In this document: in pieces, positions 36,080 to 47,920 of the stretch
Layout of the letters: each line of letters opens with the position of its first letter
Numbering within the stretch: the stretch's first letter is position 1
Source of the DNA: Chalara sp. BL73
Lineage: Eukaryota; Ascomycota; Leotiomycetes; Helotiales
Direction of reading: 5' to 3'
DNA: 64,000 nt
Assembly (NCBI GenBank): GCA_918026815.1
Contig: CAKJVC010000257.1
Location: 1 to 64,000, forward strand
Translations under genes and position numbers: made by a program
Notes under the pieces: model-generated
Database searches by the model: none
Told to the model about the DNA's origin: nothing
What the model saw: the letters and a program-made list of their open reading frames with translations, nothing else

Positions 36080-39015
36080 CTATCTACGCGCTTGCGGCTC
36101 CCCGTAATAACTCGACATCTCCAACCTCCCTAAAAGATGTGCGATAGTATTCTCATCAGCTAAATTATCTTCATCAAACAGCCCACATTGTCCTACTTGA
36201 CTACTGATCTTCTTATCTCCATACCCCTTCTTCTCACTCAAGCCCCTACACACAGTGATAAAGACTCCAACCTTCTTCTTAAATTTTTCATATAGCTCCT
36301 TGGACTTCTCCTCGAAGTCTGATTTGCCTGCTTCCAGCGAAGCACGTTCCCTAGAAATCCTCGAGAACTGAAGGATCAGGGTAAATATCCCCTCTAGCAG
36401 TTGCAAAACAGGCTTTTGGCGTTTCCGAAGGAAAAGTGCAAACATAATCCTATCTAGGACACGTTCATGGTAATCTCGTAACTTGTCTAGACCTTCGTTC
36501 TGCCCAAGTGTGAGATTGTTGCTATCGCTAGATATACATTTTTCGATCTCGGCCAATTTGCGTTCAAAGATCCGCCATGTACATTCGATACCGGTGTCAA
36601 AGAAATAGCTGGATAGAGTTGTAATGAAATGATGAGCTTCGATCCTGAATCGATTTCCAACAGCGCCAATGTTTTGCCAATGTGACGTACGATCTGTTGC
36701 GTCTTGGTAAAGGGCGGAAACAACATAGAGCATTCGCAGAACTCTGAGCAATAGTTTGAAAAGCTGGTCATATTTAAATAGAATAATCGGCGTAATGACC
36801 GCCTCGAGTGGTGGTGGTGGCTTGTAGGAGAGCCGTAAAAAGTCCAATGCTTCGATAGAATCTACGTTCATACACCTCTCTATCTCTTCTTGAGACATAT
36901 CACGAACAGCAAAACTCAGATCACCTGGCAAGCTCTTCTCAAGATAGGTTCCCTTCTGAGCCTGAGCCAATGGCTGATCTGAAGTATAGCTTTCGGTAAG
37001 TACACCCATGAGGGCGAGCCGTAGCTCTGAGCTTGCGGGAGGCCAAGTATCCCGGCCTCCCAATCTAAGTCCCATTATGCCGCCTGAGCGAGCGATCCCT
37101 CTGTGCCTTTCTGCGCTCTCTAGATCCGGATCGAATAAGGCATGCGAAAGTCTGCTTGAAAACAAGCCATTCCCAAGAAGATGAAAGTTTCTTTGTAATG
37201 ATAAGTGGCGATGAAGCCCATGGGATTGAAAGAACATTCGCATTGACATTCCATTGACAACTCGAGCTTGCGCTGCAATGAGCGGGTTGAAAGCAAGCAA
37301 TGGCACTAGTAAGACTGGTGGCGAGAATAGCGATTCACTCGATGTAGGAACATCAAGTTCGGAGGTAAGATGTTTTTGGAGTACTAAGGATAGCTGATCT
37401 GGAGCAGGATCAAGGTACAAAGGTAGGTTTAATGCATCGATGGATGCTAGTACATGGGCCTGCATGTCCTCTTCTGGTTTCCCGAAGAAGTCTAATGGAA
37501 AGTCGGGCTCTTCTGTCGGCCGATTTAATGCATAGTCGTTGGCAGTGGATGGCTGTATTGAAAAGTCATGAATGGCATTTGTTAAGTCTTTCTCGTATTG
37601 TAATGCTTTCGCCTCCACAGACACGACATCCTGCCAGGAAAACTTCCATTCAAATGACGGAGGGTTTGCAGAGGCGATAACTTCAGCCCGAGATAATGGA
37701 TGCTCGGGATGATGCGTACGGAGGAAACGAAGACTCTTTCCGACCTCGAATATAGTTCGAGCATCCTCAGGTGCTATGAACGAAGGCACCTTATCGTAAT
37801 CTAGAGTGAAGTCTCTTTCTTGAAGCTCCATGCCTGCCTCATCGATCCACTCCCTATCAGCAACCTTCACAAAACTTTTGCCCTCACCGTCCGTGGTCAA
37901 TGGCAATCCTGCTTCGCGCTGTAGCCCTAGCCACTCGCTCAAGAACTCCAGCCATGGATGAGATACACGAGAGAGAACTTCAACAAGAACATCCCTTGTT
38001 AGGTCTGTCTTATGTTCTTGGAGCAAAATCTCTTCGAAGATGGTTGACAGCATTGATTCGTCGCTGCGAGTCTTCGACGTGCTCTTCACAATGCGGTTGA
38101 AGCATGTAAGTATGGCATGAGCCGGCTTGAACAAGACTTGTAGCTGTAGTATGCTTTTGCACTTTGACGCAGCCTCACTAAGAGATGACTGTGTGGTTCT
38201 TAATAAGGTTGAAACTGCATCGGCAAGAGCGACTTGACCAGGCGATCTTCTTTTTGAGTAGGCCTTATCGATGAAAGCTTGTAGGCCTTTGGTGAGATTT
38301 CCGCAATCCAGAAAGAGAGCCAACATACCGTTCAATACCTCGGAAGTGTATCCTGAGATTCTCATTTCCGTAAGAGCTGGTTTGAAGGCATGTTTTCCCT
38401 CATCCCATGCAAACAGGACGGAGTTCCTGCCTAGAGCTAGGGCAAGAAGAGAGGCAGCATAGACTCTAGCATTCACAACCTTGTGTCCTGTGTTGTTGAC
38501 CTGTAGATAGTCACGAGTCGCTTCTACCGCTGCATCAAAGATTGCTGGCCCTGCTTCCGTGATGTACGGGCTGTGCGGATTCTTGGCTTTCTCATTGTCA
38601 AAGCTGTCCCAACTCTGATAGTTTGCAATCTTTAAAGGTAGGTTCTGCGGGAGTTGCCAGATGTCGACATCATCTTCTTCCACTGGTTGTGGTATACTTG
38701 GCATAGACTTTAGCTCAGGGGAGATGTTAGGTACAGGTATGACGCCCTCGGTCCCCAACGAGAAATCGGGGATCCGAAAGAATACATCTTCCTCCTTCGA
38801 CTGCTCAACCACATCTGGTAGTTTCTTATCAAGGTCTATCAAGTCATTAGCTACAAGTCATATGAGGAGGCCGTAAGTCAAAGCCCCCTACCCTCAATCC
38901 TCAACTGGGAGAACAATAACCCCGACGACTGTTGAATATCCAACAGCCATTTCGAAGGTCTATAGAAATCTGGAATCGCGAAAACTAGCCCAGGATCCTC
39001 ATCTTCGAAGTCCAT
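36080..39015 (-). CDS. Gamma-tubulin complex component (Spc97/Spc98 family, GCP5/GCP6-like)
   Basis: Exon 1 runs 39015-38892 and exon 2 38850-36080, joined over a 41-nt intron, giving 964 aa (969 if the ATG at 39030 is used). Exon 1 starts MDFEDEDPGLVFAIPDFYRP. The GCP N-terminal grip domain falls in about 200-600. The C-terminal grip2 domain carries the family block RFRIEAHHFITTLSSYFFDT, then a WRIFERKLAEIEKCI helix and LRDYHERVLDRIMFALFLRK. GCPs build the ring that templates microtubules at the spindle pole body. The size, divergence and an unusual acidic N-terminus favour a GCP5/GCP6 type over GCP2/3, but this is inference. It is head to head with eaf7. Confidence 0.78.
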
Positions 39016-39187
39016 TATCCTTTCTTGCATATGTCGTCGCGATTTTTGATTTCAACGCGTTTCAATTAATGTACTACGGGTACTCCCGGCGCTAGCGCTT
39101 TTGTAAACAAGGATCCAGCGCTTTATTCACCTTACCTCAACTTCAGCATCTCGATGCGCGCACCGCAACAATTCTTCACTGAACAAA
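39016..39187. promoter_or_regulatory. Compact bidirectional promoter between GCP and eaf7 genes
   Basis: Only 172 nt (157 nt from the alternative ATG at 39030) separate two divergent start codons, so the two genes very likely share promoter elements and 5' UTR space. Confidence 0.55.
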
Positions 39188-40036
39188 ATGCCACCCCGCA
39201 AGAAAGCAAGAGGCAGTGCGCCTGCCCCAGCAGAAGAAGACCCCATGGACATCGATCCCCAAACCCCGGCTGCAGCGGCTCCCACAACTAAAAAACTTAC
39301 ATCTCCTCTTCCCTACAACATGCTCAAGGACCCTTGGACCGACGAGCAAGAAATCTCTTTATTCAAAGGCATTATGAAGTGGAAGCCTAATGGGATGCAC
39401 AAGCACTTTCGCATGATCGCGCTCTCTGAGTACTTGCGCAACCACGGCTACGATCCACGTCTCGAACCACATACAAACGTTGATGGGATTTGGAAGAAAT
39501 TAGGAACTATGTATAACATGTCCATCATCGACGAGCGGGAGAATTCTTTTGAATATGACGAGGATTTGAAAGATAAATATGAGGAGTTTACGTTGCCAGA
39601 GGAATGGGCGCATGAGATGTTTGTGCGGGGGAAGCGGAGGGCGAGCGAGCCCGGCAGCGAGGATGAGGAGGAGGTAGGGAGTACGCAGGGTGAAGCTGTC
39701 GGGAGAAAGAGAAAGAGAGGCGATACGGTGACGAGGCGGCGAGCGAGCACGGTGGAGGATACGGATGAGGCGGGCACGCAGGAAGAGGAAGTTGTGGAGG
39801 AGTTGGAGAGCTTGCCCGTGAAGCCGCGGCGGACAAGAGGCCGGGCGGCAACGGAGAGTGAGCGGAGTAGACAGCATAGTAAGGATACGACGATGGAAGA
39901 GGAGGCGGAGGACGGTGATGAGGATGACGAAGATGTGGAGGAGGAAGAAGGCTCACCGAGCCCGAAGCAGACGAAGGGGAAGGGCAGAGCTAAGGTGGAA
40001 CAGCCTACAGCGAGGAAGAGTAAACGGAAGAAATAG
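39188..40036 (+). CDS. eaf7: NuA4 histone acetyltransferase subunit Eaf7 (CT20/MRGBP family)
   Basis: Single exon, 282 aa. The family domain (about residues 45-145) begins [20 protein letters not shown] and continues [19 protein letters not shown], then [17 protein letters not shown] and [13 protein letters not shown]. This is the CT20/Eaf7 (human MRGBP) signature. The rest is a long acidic and basic low-complexity tail with several possible nuclear-localisation clusters (KRKRGD, KSKRKK at the end). Eaf7 works with Eaf3 and Eaf5 in the NuA4 complex, which acetylates H4 and H2A. Nuclear. Confidence 0.92.
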   Translation: MPPRKKARGSAPAPAEEDPMDIDPQTPAAAAPTTKKLTSPLPYNMLKDPWTDEQEISLFKGIMKWKPNGMHKHFRMIALSEYLRNHGYDPRLEPHTNVDGIWKKLGTMYNMSIIDERENSFEYDEDLKDKYEEFTLPEEWAHEMFVRGKRRASEPGSEDEEEVGSTQGEAVGRKRKRGDTVTRRRASTVEDTDEAGTQEEEVVEELESLPVKPRRTRGRAATESERSRQHSKDTTMEEEAEDGDEDDEDVEEEEGSPSPKQTKGKGRAKVEQPTARKSKRKK

Positions 40037-41666
40037 GCGATATTTTTAGATTTGCAAGGAGGCAGGTGTGTATACTAATACATGTACGAGATGTAATCAT
40101 GCCTATAAAGTGGCATCTATGGGATATTCAAAATGCGCGGAAAACATTTGTAGCTTTGACACAGATTAGGACTTGCTGTGCTTATATTGGAGATCTCCTA
40201 AAGTCTAAAGTTGGCATATAAACCCACCATCTATATATCCGGGCTGGCAAGCTCAATGTGCGACTGCTTCTCACAATACATATCCACAAAACAGGACATA
40301 AAGTAGCAACTAGGCTCGATTATCTCTCACTTTACAAACTTCATGGGAGTGCGGCCTATCCGAAGATCGACTACTAACAGAGGTATACATTTTTCAGGAG
40401 AACGTCCGTTGCATAAAAGGATAGAGTGGGTTAGCTGTAAAGTAGACGAGCCAATGTCCGGGCTGTTTCCCCTTCTTTCCTTGCTCAGTCTCGTCCCCCA
40501 TCTGAATTCCGTGTCTCCATTAACTATTGTCTCTATACATCAAATCGTTTCTTTGTCAATTCATACGGGTTGAAGGGACTGGAAATCTTGTTCCGCGTTT
40601 ATCGGCCTGTATAGACTCCGGTACTCTCTGAGAGTTAGAAAGATCGCAATACCACCCAGCTTATAAGATGGGTCCACTTGTATGTTCTTCCGGGAAATAC
40701 GGCTAGGTGGATCTAAGTCTCATGCTTGCAGGCTACTCGTTGCTTTACTAATACCTGGGAGGGGCTTTAGCGTTTCTAATAGCACAGTTACGTTAGTGGT
40801 CAAGTCTTTTTGTTTCCTCCACCTCCTTCTCGTTTGTGCTGCCGACTTTGTAGCATTTTCGCATCTGGGTAATGACTTTGACATCGTTCAAACATGAACA
40901 TGAATATACCCTCTGTAGGTAGATATTATATAGAGGACTACTACTTAAAAACAATGAATAGAATTCTTGGAAACAGCGGATACATTCATAGCTTATCTGA
41001 GCAGGAACTAGGCAATATTGTGGACCAAATTATGTGTTTTATGGTACTGAACAGTTACGGCTTGGTGAAAAATGGATATGTCATCTTGCTCCCGCCATCA
41101 CCAGGTACTACTCCAAGCCGCAGCAGACAAATAAGAACTAGACAAGACGAAGGAAGCAGGGTGAATTTGGGACTACCAGACAACCATTGTGGTGCCCACG
41201 GTCAAATGGATGCAAATCATCGTTTTAACATCACATGCAATCTAGGCAAGCCAATGGAAGGCTTATGCGAAGCTCTATGGGGTGGCACGCGTCCATGAAA
41301 TAAATGATAGATGTGCGCCAATTGATCTACTACTCAGTGGTGCCGAATTCTTATATCTGATGATGATGATGATGAATGTGAGAAGGATGAAACTTGCATG
41401 TCACTTGATTCATGACAGCCAAAAAATGTTATAAAACCTTAACTGATGTCGGCAAACCAGCGGATTGTTCTCCCGTGCCTCGGCAAACAGATCCTCGGAT
41501 TTCCCTCAGCCTCCCTCGCTCTACCCAATCATTATCCCATCCCACACTGAGTTTGCAGCACCCTGATAAAAGTAAACCCGCGGCTCGTGAATTAAATCTC
41601 GGCCTTAACTTAGGGCTGTTAAATTTCTCTCTTTTCTCTTCCGATTTCATCTTCACATCCTTGGGA
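40037..41666. other. Intergenic, no confident gene
   Basis: Contains a 134-codon open frame at 40894-41298 without recognised domains, and a short GATGATGATGATGA run near 41360. The end is the promoter and leader of the carnitine acetyltransferase gene. Confidence 0.4.
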
Positions 41667-43750
41667 ATGTTGAAAGTGCTGGCAAAGGGTCGCACGCAGC
41701 AGTCGGTGCTTAGAAGTAGCTTCCAGACCACGAAACTATCCAGAGTATGTTTTCCTGCCGGCTGCCGCCAAAAATGCATATTAACAATTAACCAGAGCTT
41801 GGGAATGGCGCCGGCGAATGCCCGGAGCAGCAGTACTGCTCTACCAGCAGGTATGTAGTCGCGAGCTTGCGCCCCCGCGTTGGTCGGTTTATTGACGATT
41901 CGACAGGCTACAAAGAGGACAGCTCGAAAGGGCCTATGCTCCGGTTTGAGGAATCTCTCCCAAAACTCCCAGTCCCAACTCTAGAAGAGACAGCCTCGCG
42001 TTACCTCAAAACTCTCCGCCCCTTGCTCTCTGATACCGAACTAGAGAAGTCTACAAAGGCAGTCCAAGAGTTCATAAAACCAGGAGGGATTGGTAGCAAG
42101 CTCCAAGAGAAACTTCTTGCGCGACGCGAAGATCCCAAGCACAAGAACTGGATATATGACTGGTGGAACGACGCTGCATACCTTACTTATCGCGATCCTG
42201 TTGTGCCTTATGTTAGTTATTTCTACAGCTACAGAGATGACCGAAGACGACGAGACCCTGCAAAGCGCGCTGCGGCCATAAGCACAGCTGTGTTGGAGTT
42301 CAGAAAACAGGTTGTGGAAGGCACACTGGAGCCCGAGTACATGAAAAAGCTCCCGATTTCTATGGATAGCTATAAGTACATGTTCAATTGCTCGCGGGTT
42401 CCAGCTAAGCCTGCTGACTACCCTATCAACTTCCCTCCCTCTGAGAATAAGCACATTGTAGTCATTCGCAAAAACCAAATCTTCAAGGTTCTGCATGAAA
42501 TTGATGGCAAACAACTAAATACTTCGGAGCTGGAGGCACAATTCAAGAAGATCTACCAAAAAGCAGAGAGAGTGCCGGCAGTCGGAATTCTCACCAGTGA
42601 AAACCGTGATGTATGGACAGATGCGCGCGATGTGCTACTAAAGGCGCACTCTTCGAATGCGAAAGCGATAGAGACCATCGATTCCGCTTCATTCGTCGTC
42701 TGCTTAGACGACGCGTCTCCTGTTACATTAGAAGAGCGAGCACACCAGTACTGGCATGGAGACGGTGCAAATCGCTGGTTCGACAAGCCGCTCCAATTTA
42801 TCATCAATGACAACGGAACTGCTGGGTTTATGGGAGAGCACTCCATGATGGACGGCACGCCTACACACCGCCTAAGCGACTATGTTAACGACGTAATCTT
42901 CAACAGCAAGCTCGACTTCTCCGACCCATCAGTCCGCTCAAGCCTGCCCGAACCAACCGTCGTCAAATTCCATGTCAACAAGGAAGTTCAAGCGGAGATC
43001 GAGCGTGCGGCAAAAGACTTCACTGAAGTTATTGGTGCTCACGAACTTCGTGTTCAAGCCTACCAAGGTTATGGTAAAGGTCTAATCAAGAAGTTTAAGT
43101 GCTCGCCAGATGCATATGTCCAAATGATTATCCAGCTAGCATACTTCAAGATGTACGGTATCAACCGTCCAACCTATGAATCAGCCGCTACCCGTCGCTT
43201 CCAGCAAGGCCGAACTGAGACCTGTCGATCAGTATCTGACGAATCTGTTGCGTTCTGTAAAGCAATCTCCGATCCTTCCGTATCGCCAGAGAAAAGTGCT
43301 GAGCTCTTCCACAAAGCCGTCAAAGCCCACGTTGAATATATCTCCGCAGCTTCAGACGGAAAGGGCGTCGATCGCCATCTCTTCGGCCTTAAGAAACTGC
43401 TTGGACCTGATGAGGAACTTCCTGAGATCTACAAGGACGCAGCCTATGCATACTCAAGCACTTGGCGGATATCCAGCTCGCAGCTAAGCTCGGAGTACTT
43501 CAATGGATACGGATGGAGTCAAGTTGTGGATGACGGATGGGGAATTGCTTATATGATTAACGAGAACAGGTAAGTCCTCGCTAATACTCTTCGTTGCTGG
43601 AAAACTTTACTGACATTCCAAAGCATCCAATTCAACGTTGTATCGAAAGGCCTTGGAAGCGAGAGAATGAGTTTCTATCTCAACGAAGCAGCAGGTGATA
43701 TCAGGGATCTCCTGCTTCCAACACTAGAGGCACCAAAAGCCAAGCTGTAG
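41667..43750 (+). CDS. Carnitine O-acetyltransferase (Cat2-type), mitochondrial and peroxisomal
   Basis: Four exons, join(41667-41744, 41796-41850, 41907-43569, 43624-43750), give 640 aa with a closed frame. Residues 1-30 are rich in Arg/Lys/Ser/Thr with no acids (MLKVLAKGRTQQSVLRSSFQ), a mitochondrial presequence. The enzyme core starts GPMLRFEESLPKLPVPTLEE. The catalytic His lies in GEHSMMDGTPTHRL. The family block GYGWSQVVDDGWGIAYMINE is formed near the last intron. The final tripeptide AKL is a peroxisomal PTS1 variant. The enzyme moves acetyl groups between CoA and carnitine, so acetyl units can leave peroxisomes and enter mitochondria during growth on fatty acids or acetate. In yeast one gene also serves both organelles. 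Confidence 0.94.
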
Positions 43751-44000
43751 ATTTATGGGACTAGAAATCGGGCACCAGCACTTGTATATAGTATATTTTG
43801 GGCAAAGACAAGTTTAGATCTCTTTGGAATGAATACTTCATCCTCCATACTCCCCTTTACCTGCTTTCGTCTTAAGCATATGAACTTTCCACGTAATTCT
43901 GATCCACAAGAAAATTTAGTATTCAGGGAGTCTATGTTAATACACTTCCCGCCACATATAATACATTTTCCATCCCCTAGACGCTTTACTATCATACAAT

Positions 44001-45445
44001 TTACTTCCTCCTCAAATACCACGCAAAAGCCAATTGCTGGGTCTCCGCATCAAATGGTGTCGGCACCTCCGCCAGCCACGGCCTAGCAACCGGATGCCTC
44101 AAGTAAACCGCACTGCAGATATTATGATTAACCTCCAGATACCGCGGAATGAACGCGAAGGGACTCATGTATGGCCGTGGACGCCAAGGAGTGGCATATG
44201 GCTTGCTCGAGTCCTTAGGGTTATCCTGGATGCGAAGCACGGCGTCCAACAGCGCCTTCTGATGCTCCTCCGACGCCGCGGCCCCCTGTCTGGCAACCTC
44301 ATTGGCAGTGGTTTTGGCAGAAGCGACGGGCTCGGATTTCTTGATGTCGAGGATGGTGTTGTATCGGGAGAGGAGGGAGGCGATCTCTGCATCGAGCTCG
44401 GCTTCCGATTTACGGTTGATGCGGCTACGTACTTGACGGACATCTTTGATATAGGCGCGTAGCTCGATCTTCTTCTTCGCACCCAGTTTCCGCAGGCCTT
44501 TTTCAAACTGGCCGACTGCCTTTGCGAGCATATTCTCAAGGGTGCGTTGTCTCTCCTTTCGGAAGACCTCCATGTTCGTGGAGAATTTGGCACTGGGTTC
44601 AACGGGTTTTGCTGGTGCAGCTACTGTTACGTCTTCTAATGCTGACCCATCCTCTTCTTCTGCGCTTGGGAGATCCGCGCTAGGCCTGTAATAATCCTTC
44701 AATGCCGGCTTTAGCGGCGCAAGCCGGAGACTCTTGTTGTATCGACTTCGTGCCCGACGAAGTTTCTTTCCTTTTTCAATCTGCGCTTGTTCTTTGGGGG
44801 CGCCGGTAGCGAACAAAGTACTATCGGGTTCAACCTGGAACATGTCTCCGGGGTTTAGCAGATATCCGGCATACGGCATCTGAGCATACGTTAGCGTTTC
44901 CGAAAATATGAATCCTGGACATATCATACCACTTGTCCATTGACTTTGACTTTTCCGTGTATACAAAATTGTCTCGCTTGTCTTGCACTGCTCGCGAATA
45001 GTGATCTCCAGACAGCCATATCCAACCGTCTCTCAATTGGTGCATAAGTCATATGTAAATAGGGAATCTTCCATCGCCCTCTGGCTAGGTGTGAATTTCC
45101 ATCTACTTCTTTTTCTTGTCCAGATCCTCTTCCTGTTGCTTGTTCTGATCCGTCATTCTCTGCTAGGTATTTGTGATCCATCGGTACAACCGCCTGCATT
45201 CGTGGCCTGAACATGCGTTGCCATTGACCTTCTCGTATATGCTCTCCATGATAAGCTCTAGAAGCAGATTTCGCGTACCATTTCTGCTGGTAGAATGTTT
45301 TGTGTGTGGTGTTCAGCGGAATGAGTCTGCTTAGGTTGTAGAGATTGTATTTGTTCCAAGTCGCACGTACTTTCTGCGCGGGCTCATTAGCTATCTGGCT
45401 TCCTTGATGAAATTGAGATGATACATACGACCTTTTTGAGGCCAT
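44001..45445 (-). CDS. nam9: Mitochondrial small-subunit ribosomal protein uS4m (Nam9 type)
   Basis: Exons 45445-44930 and 44879-44001, joined across a 50-nt intron, give 464 aa. The N-terminus fits fungal Nam9 (VRATWNKYNLYNLSRLIP, then THKTFYQQKWYAKS). The S4 RNA-binding domain is RLDMAVWRSLFASSARQARQ followed by FCIHGKVKVNGQV, and continues after the splice with MPYAGYLLNPGDMFQVEPD. A long charged extension follows, typical of the mitochondrial protein. The C-terminus ends with PWLAEVPTPFDAETQQLAF. The protein binds small rRNA in the mitoribosome and nucleates assembly of the small subunit. It is head to head with the La gene, 350 nt apart. Confidence 0.88.
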
Positions 45446-45795
45446 GGAACCTCTTTCGTGTCATGGCTGAAGGGATTGACGATTATCACTATAGTGCTCG
45501 CCCTTCTCATTCACATCTCGGTCGATGGGCGTGAATATAAAAGTGGAGCACGCGGAAGCTAGCGGGCGAATTTTCTGGCGACTGCAAAACCCCACCAGAG
45601 CTGTGAGGTTATGTCCCTCGTCTTTTTCAACCCACCAACGGAACAGACTTTCACAACCAGAGACAGCTAGCAATACAACGTGAGGACACATTTTCAATTA
45701 ATTCTGTTGTTGTTTTTAATCAATGCGCCTTTTTATCAGCATTCACAACTTTGTAATTTCCGTAGCCTTAACACTGACTCATATTCAAGCGCAAG
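45446..45795. promoter_or_regulatory. Divergent intergenic region between nam9 and La genes
   Basis: 350 nt between two divergent ATGs. No coding content with support; it should carry both promoters. Confidence 0.4.
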
Positions 45796-47238
45796 ATGTC
45801 TGACTCTAAGGTCGAGGATACGAAAATCGAGGAGGTGAAGGCGGACGCTGCAGCTGTCGACGAGAAGGCTGAGGAAAATATCGAGAGTGTGGGTGCGACC
45901 GAAGATTTGAAGACGTCAGAGGAGACTGAGAAGAAATCAAAAACTTCTGGTCCTCGCAAGTATGAAGACGGAGTATTGAAGACATCAGCACAGGAGGATA
46001 CCAACCCAAAAGCGAACTCTAAGTACGATCCTTCAATTCTTCCAGAATCCAACGATGCTAGCCAAATTCGTGGCCAGGTCGCCTTCTACTTTGGCAATTC
46101 AAATCTTCCAGACGACAAATACCTTTGGAATTTGACCGACGGTCCTGAAAACGTCCCAGTAGATCTCGATATTATCCTTAACTTCAAACGTATGAAGCGC
46201 TTTAAAGACCGTTCCGTCATTGTTGCAGCTCTCAAAGAGAGTACATTTCTTAATGTCACTGGCTCTGAAGGTGAAGAAAAGATCAATCGCAAAGTCGCAT
46301 ACAATCCTGAGGCTGGTCAAGGGAGTAGAGAGCGTGACAACAGATCAATCTACGCCAAGGGATTCGGTAGGTTCACAATGCAACACTGTGCCCGATTTGG
46401 CATGGGAGATCTGAAGCAGAACTGACTCCTCCAAGGTGATGAAGAAAAAGGTTCTCAATTTGATATCGAAGCTTTCTTCGTCCCATACGGTCCGATTGAG
46501 TCTGTCCGACTTCGACGCACCGACAACAAGCTTTTCAAGGGCTCTGTCTTCGTCGAGTTCGACTCAGACGATACAGCCAAAGCCTTTCTAGCTCTTGAGT
46601 AAGTGATACTTCCAGGACAAGGTTGACATTTTATGTATTCGAGATTAGAATACTAATCGCGAGACATTAGGCCAAAGCCTCTATGGAAGGGTGAACATAC
46701 TCTCAAGATCATGAGCAAGGTAGAATATCAAGAAGCCAAGAACCAAGAGATCCGAGATGGCAAAATTCAGCCAAACGACACTCGAGGACGAGGACGAGGC
46801 CGTGGTCGAGGAGGTGATAGAGGAAGAGGGCGACGTGACAATCGTGATCGAGGTATTTATTCATATCCTGTTCATTATTCTCTGAACTTCATTATCGGGA
46901 CACTTTGCTAACAACATGTAGGAGACCGCGATCCCGACGATTGGAAGAAGCGCCGGGAAGACGACCGCGCCAACGGATTTAAGGACCGTAGAGGCGGCAG
47001 AAACGACAAGCGAGGAGGGCGAGGAGGGCGTCGCGATGACCGAGGACCCCGCAACAACGATCGCAACCGCGAGCGCGAAGCCAAAGACTCCGAGACCAAG
47101 GCAGAAGCCACAGAGAACAGCAAGCCAACCGAAGCTCCTGAGTCCAACGAGAAGAAGCGGGCACGCGAGGATGATGGCGGTGAAGAGCCCGCAGCAAAGA
47201 AGATCGACACCAAGACCGAAGTTGTTGCCGCCTCTTGA
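45796..47238 (+). CDS. lhp1: La RNA-binding protein (La motif plus RRM)
   Basis: Four exons, join(45796-46366, 46436-46598, 46671-46852, 46922-47238), give 410 aa in one frame. An acidic N-terminus (1-90) is followed by the La winged-helix: IRGQVAFYFGNSNLPDDKYL, then ILNFKRMKRFKD and VIVAALKES. After the first intron comes an RRM (NRSIYAKGF, DIEAFFVPYGPIESVRLRR, KGSVFVEFDS). The C-terminus holds an RGG-like run (RGRGRGRGRGGDRGRG) and a basic tail with KKRAREDD. La binds the 3' oligo-U end of Pol III transcripts, such as pre-tRNA, and protects and folds them in the nucleus. Each donor and acceptor is canonical and the junctions join conserved motifs, so the model is secure. Confidence 0.93.
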
Positions 47239-47920
47239 TACCCTTGGATTATCTATTGCAATTTGGCGTTCTGGGGGCATTTTTCACAAAAGTCTCATGA
47301 AAATGGCGGGCGGGTCGACTCCTATACTGGCGGTTAGGGCTACTTATGTTGTTTGCATATAAGTCCAAATAAAGGCATGGCGTGGGCATATTCTTGAGCT
47401 TTTTGCGGTGTTTATAGAAGATGCCAAAATGTACAGTGTACCACATCTTGCCTCTTTTCCTTCGTGCAACGTGATGAATCCATGGCCGCTATGATTGTTC
47501 AATAACTTTAGCTTTACGGGAGTTCTACATCTATTCTTAGGTAATTGCTAACGCCGTGACATTTTACATGTACTCATTTGAGTATTTTTCTAGCGCTGTG
47601 CCAAAATATTGCGGAATAGTGGTGCATTAAGAAGTAAAAGTGCATTGTAAAACGGAGCTGCTTGACAGATTTTCGTAACAAGTTGGAGAAGGTGCCATTT
47701 TCTACATCTGGGCCTATATTCTACAGCTATCCACACATACTCCATGAGCCATGTCAGCCCCTATGCATAATAACACAAGAAGATCTCAATAATACATCAC
47801 CGCCAGCATCCCAAGCCGGGCGAACCCCATCCTCTCATATCCTATATTCTTGTGTGAAAGCATCCAGCCCCGGATGTTACCAACTTTTAGATTTCCCCCA
47901 AAGCGCTATGCAGCACAAGA
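47239..47920. other. Intergenic between convergent genes, no gene seen
   Basis: Holds the 3' ends of the La gene (+) and the mL44 gene (-). Nothing else recognised. Confidence 0.45.

Noticed and set aside
39448..39956. Long minus-strand frames opposite eaf7
   Set aside because: Low-complexity Pro/Ser/Leu mirror of the acidic tail of Eaf7; no domain.
40894..41298. 134-codon plus-strand frame
   Set aside because: No recognised domain, signal peptide or intron support; lies in AT-rich intergenic DNA.
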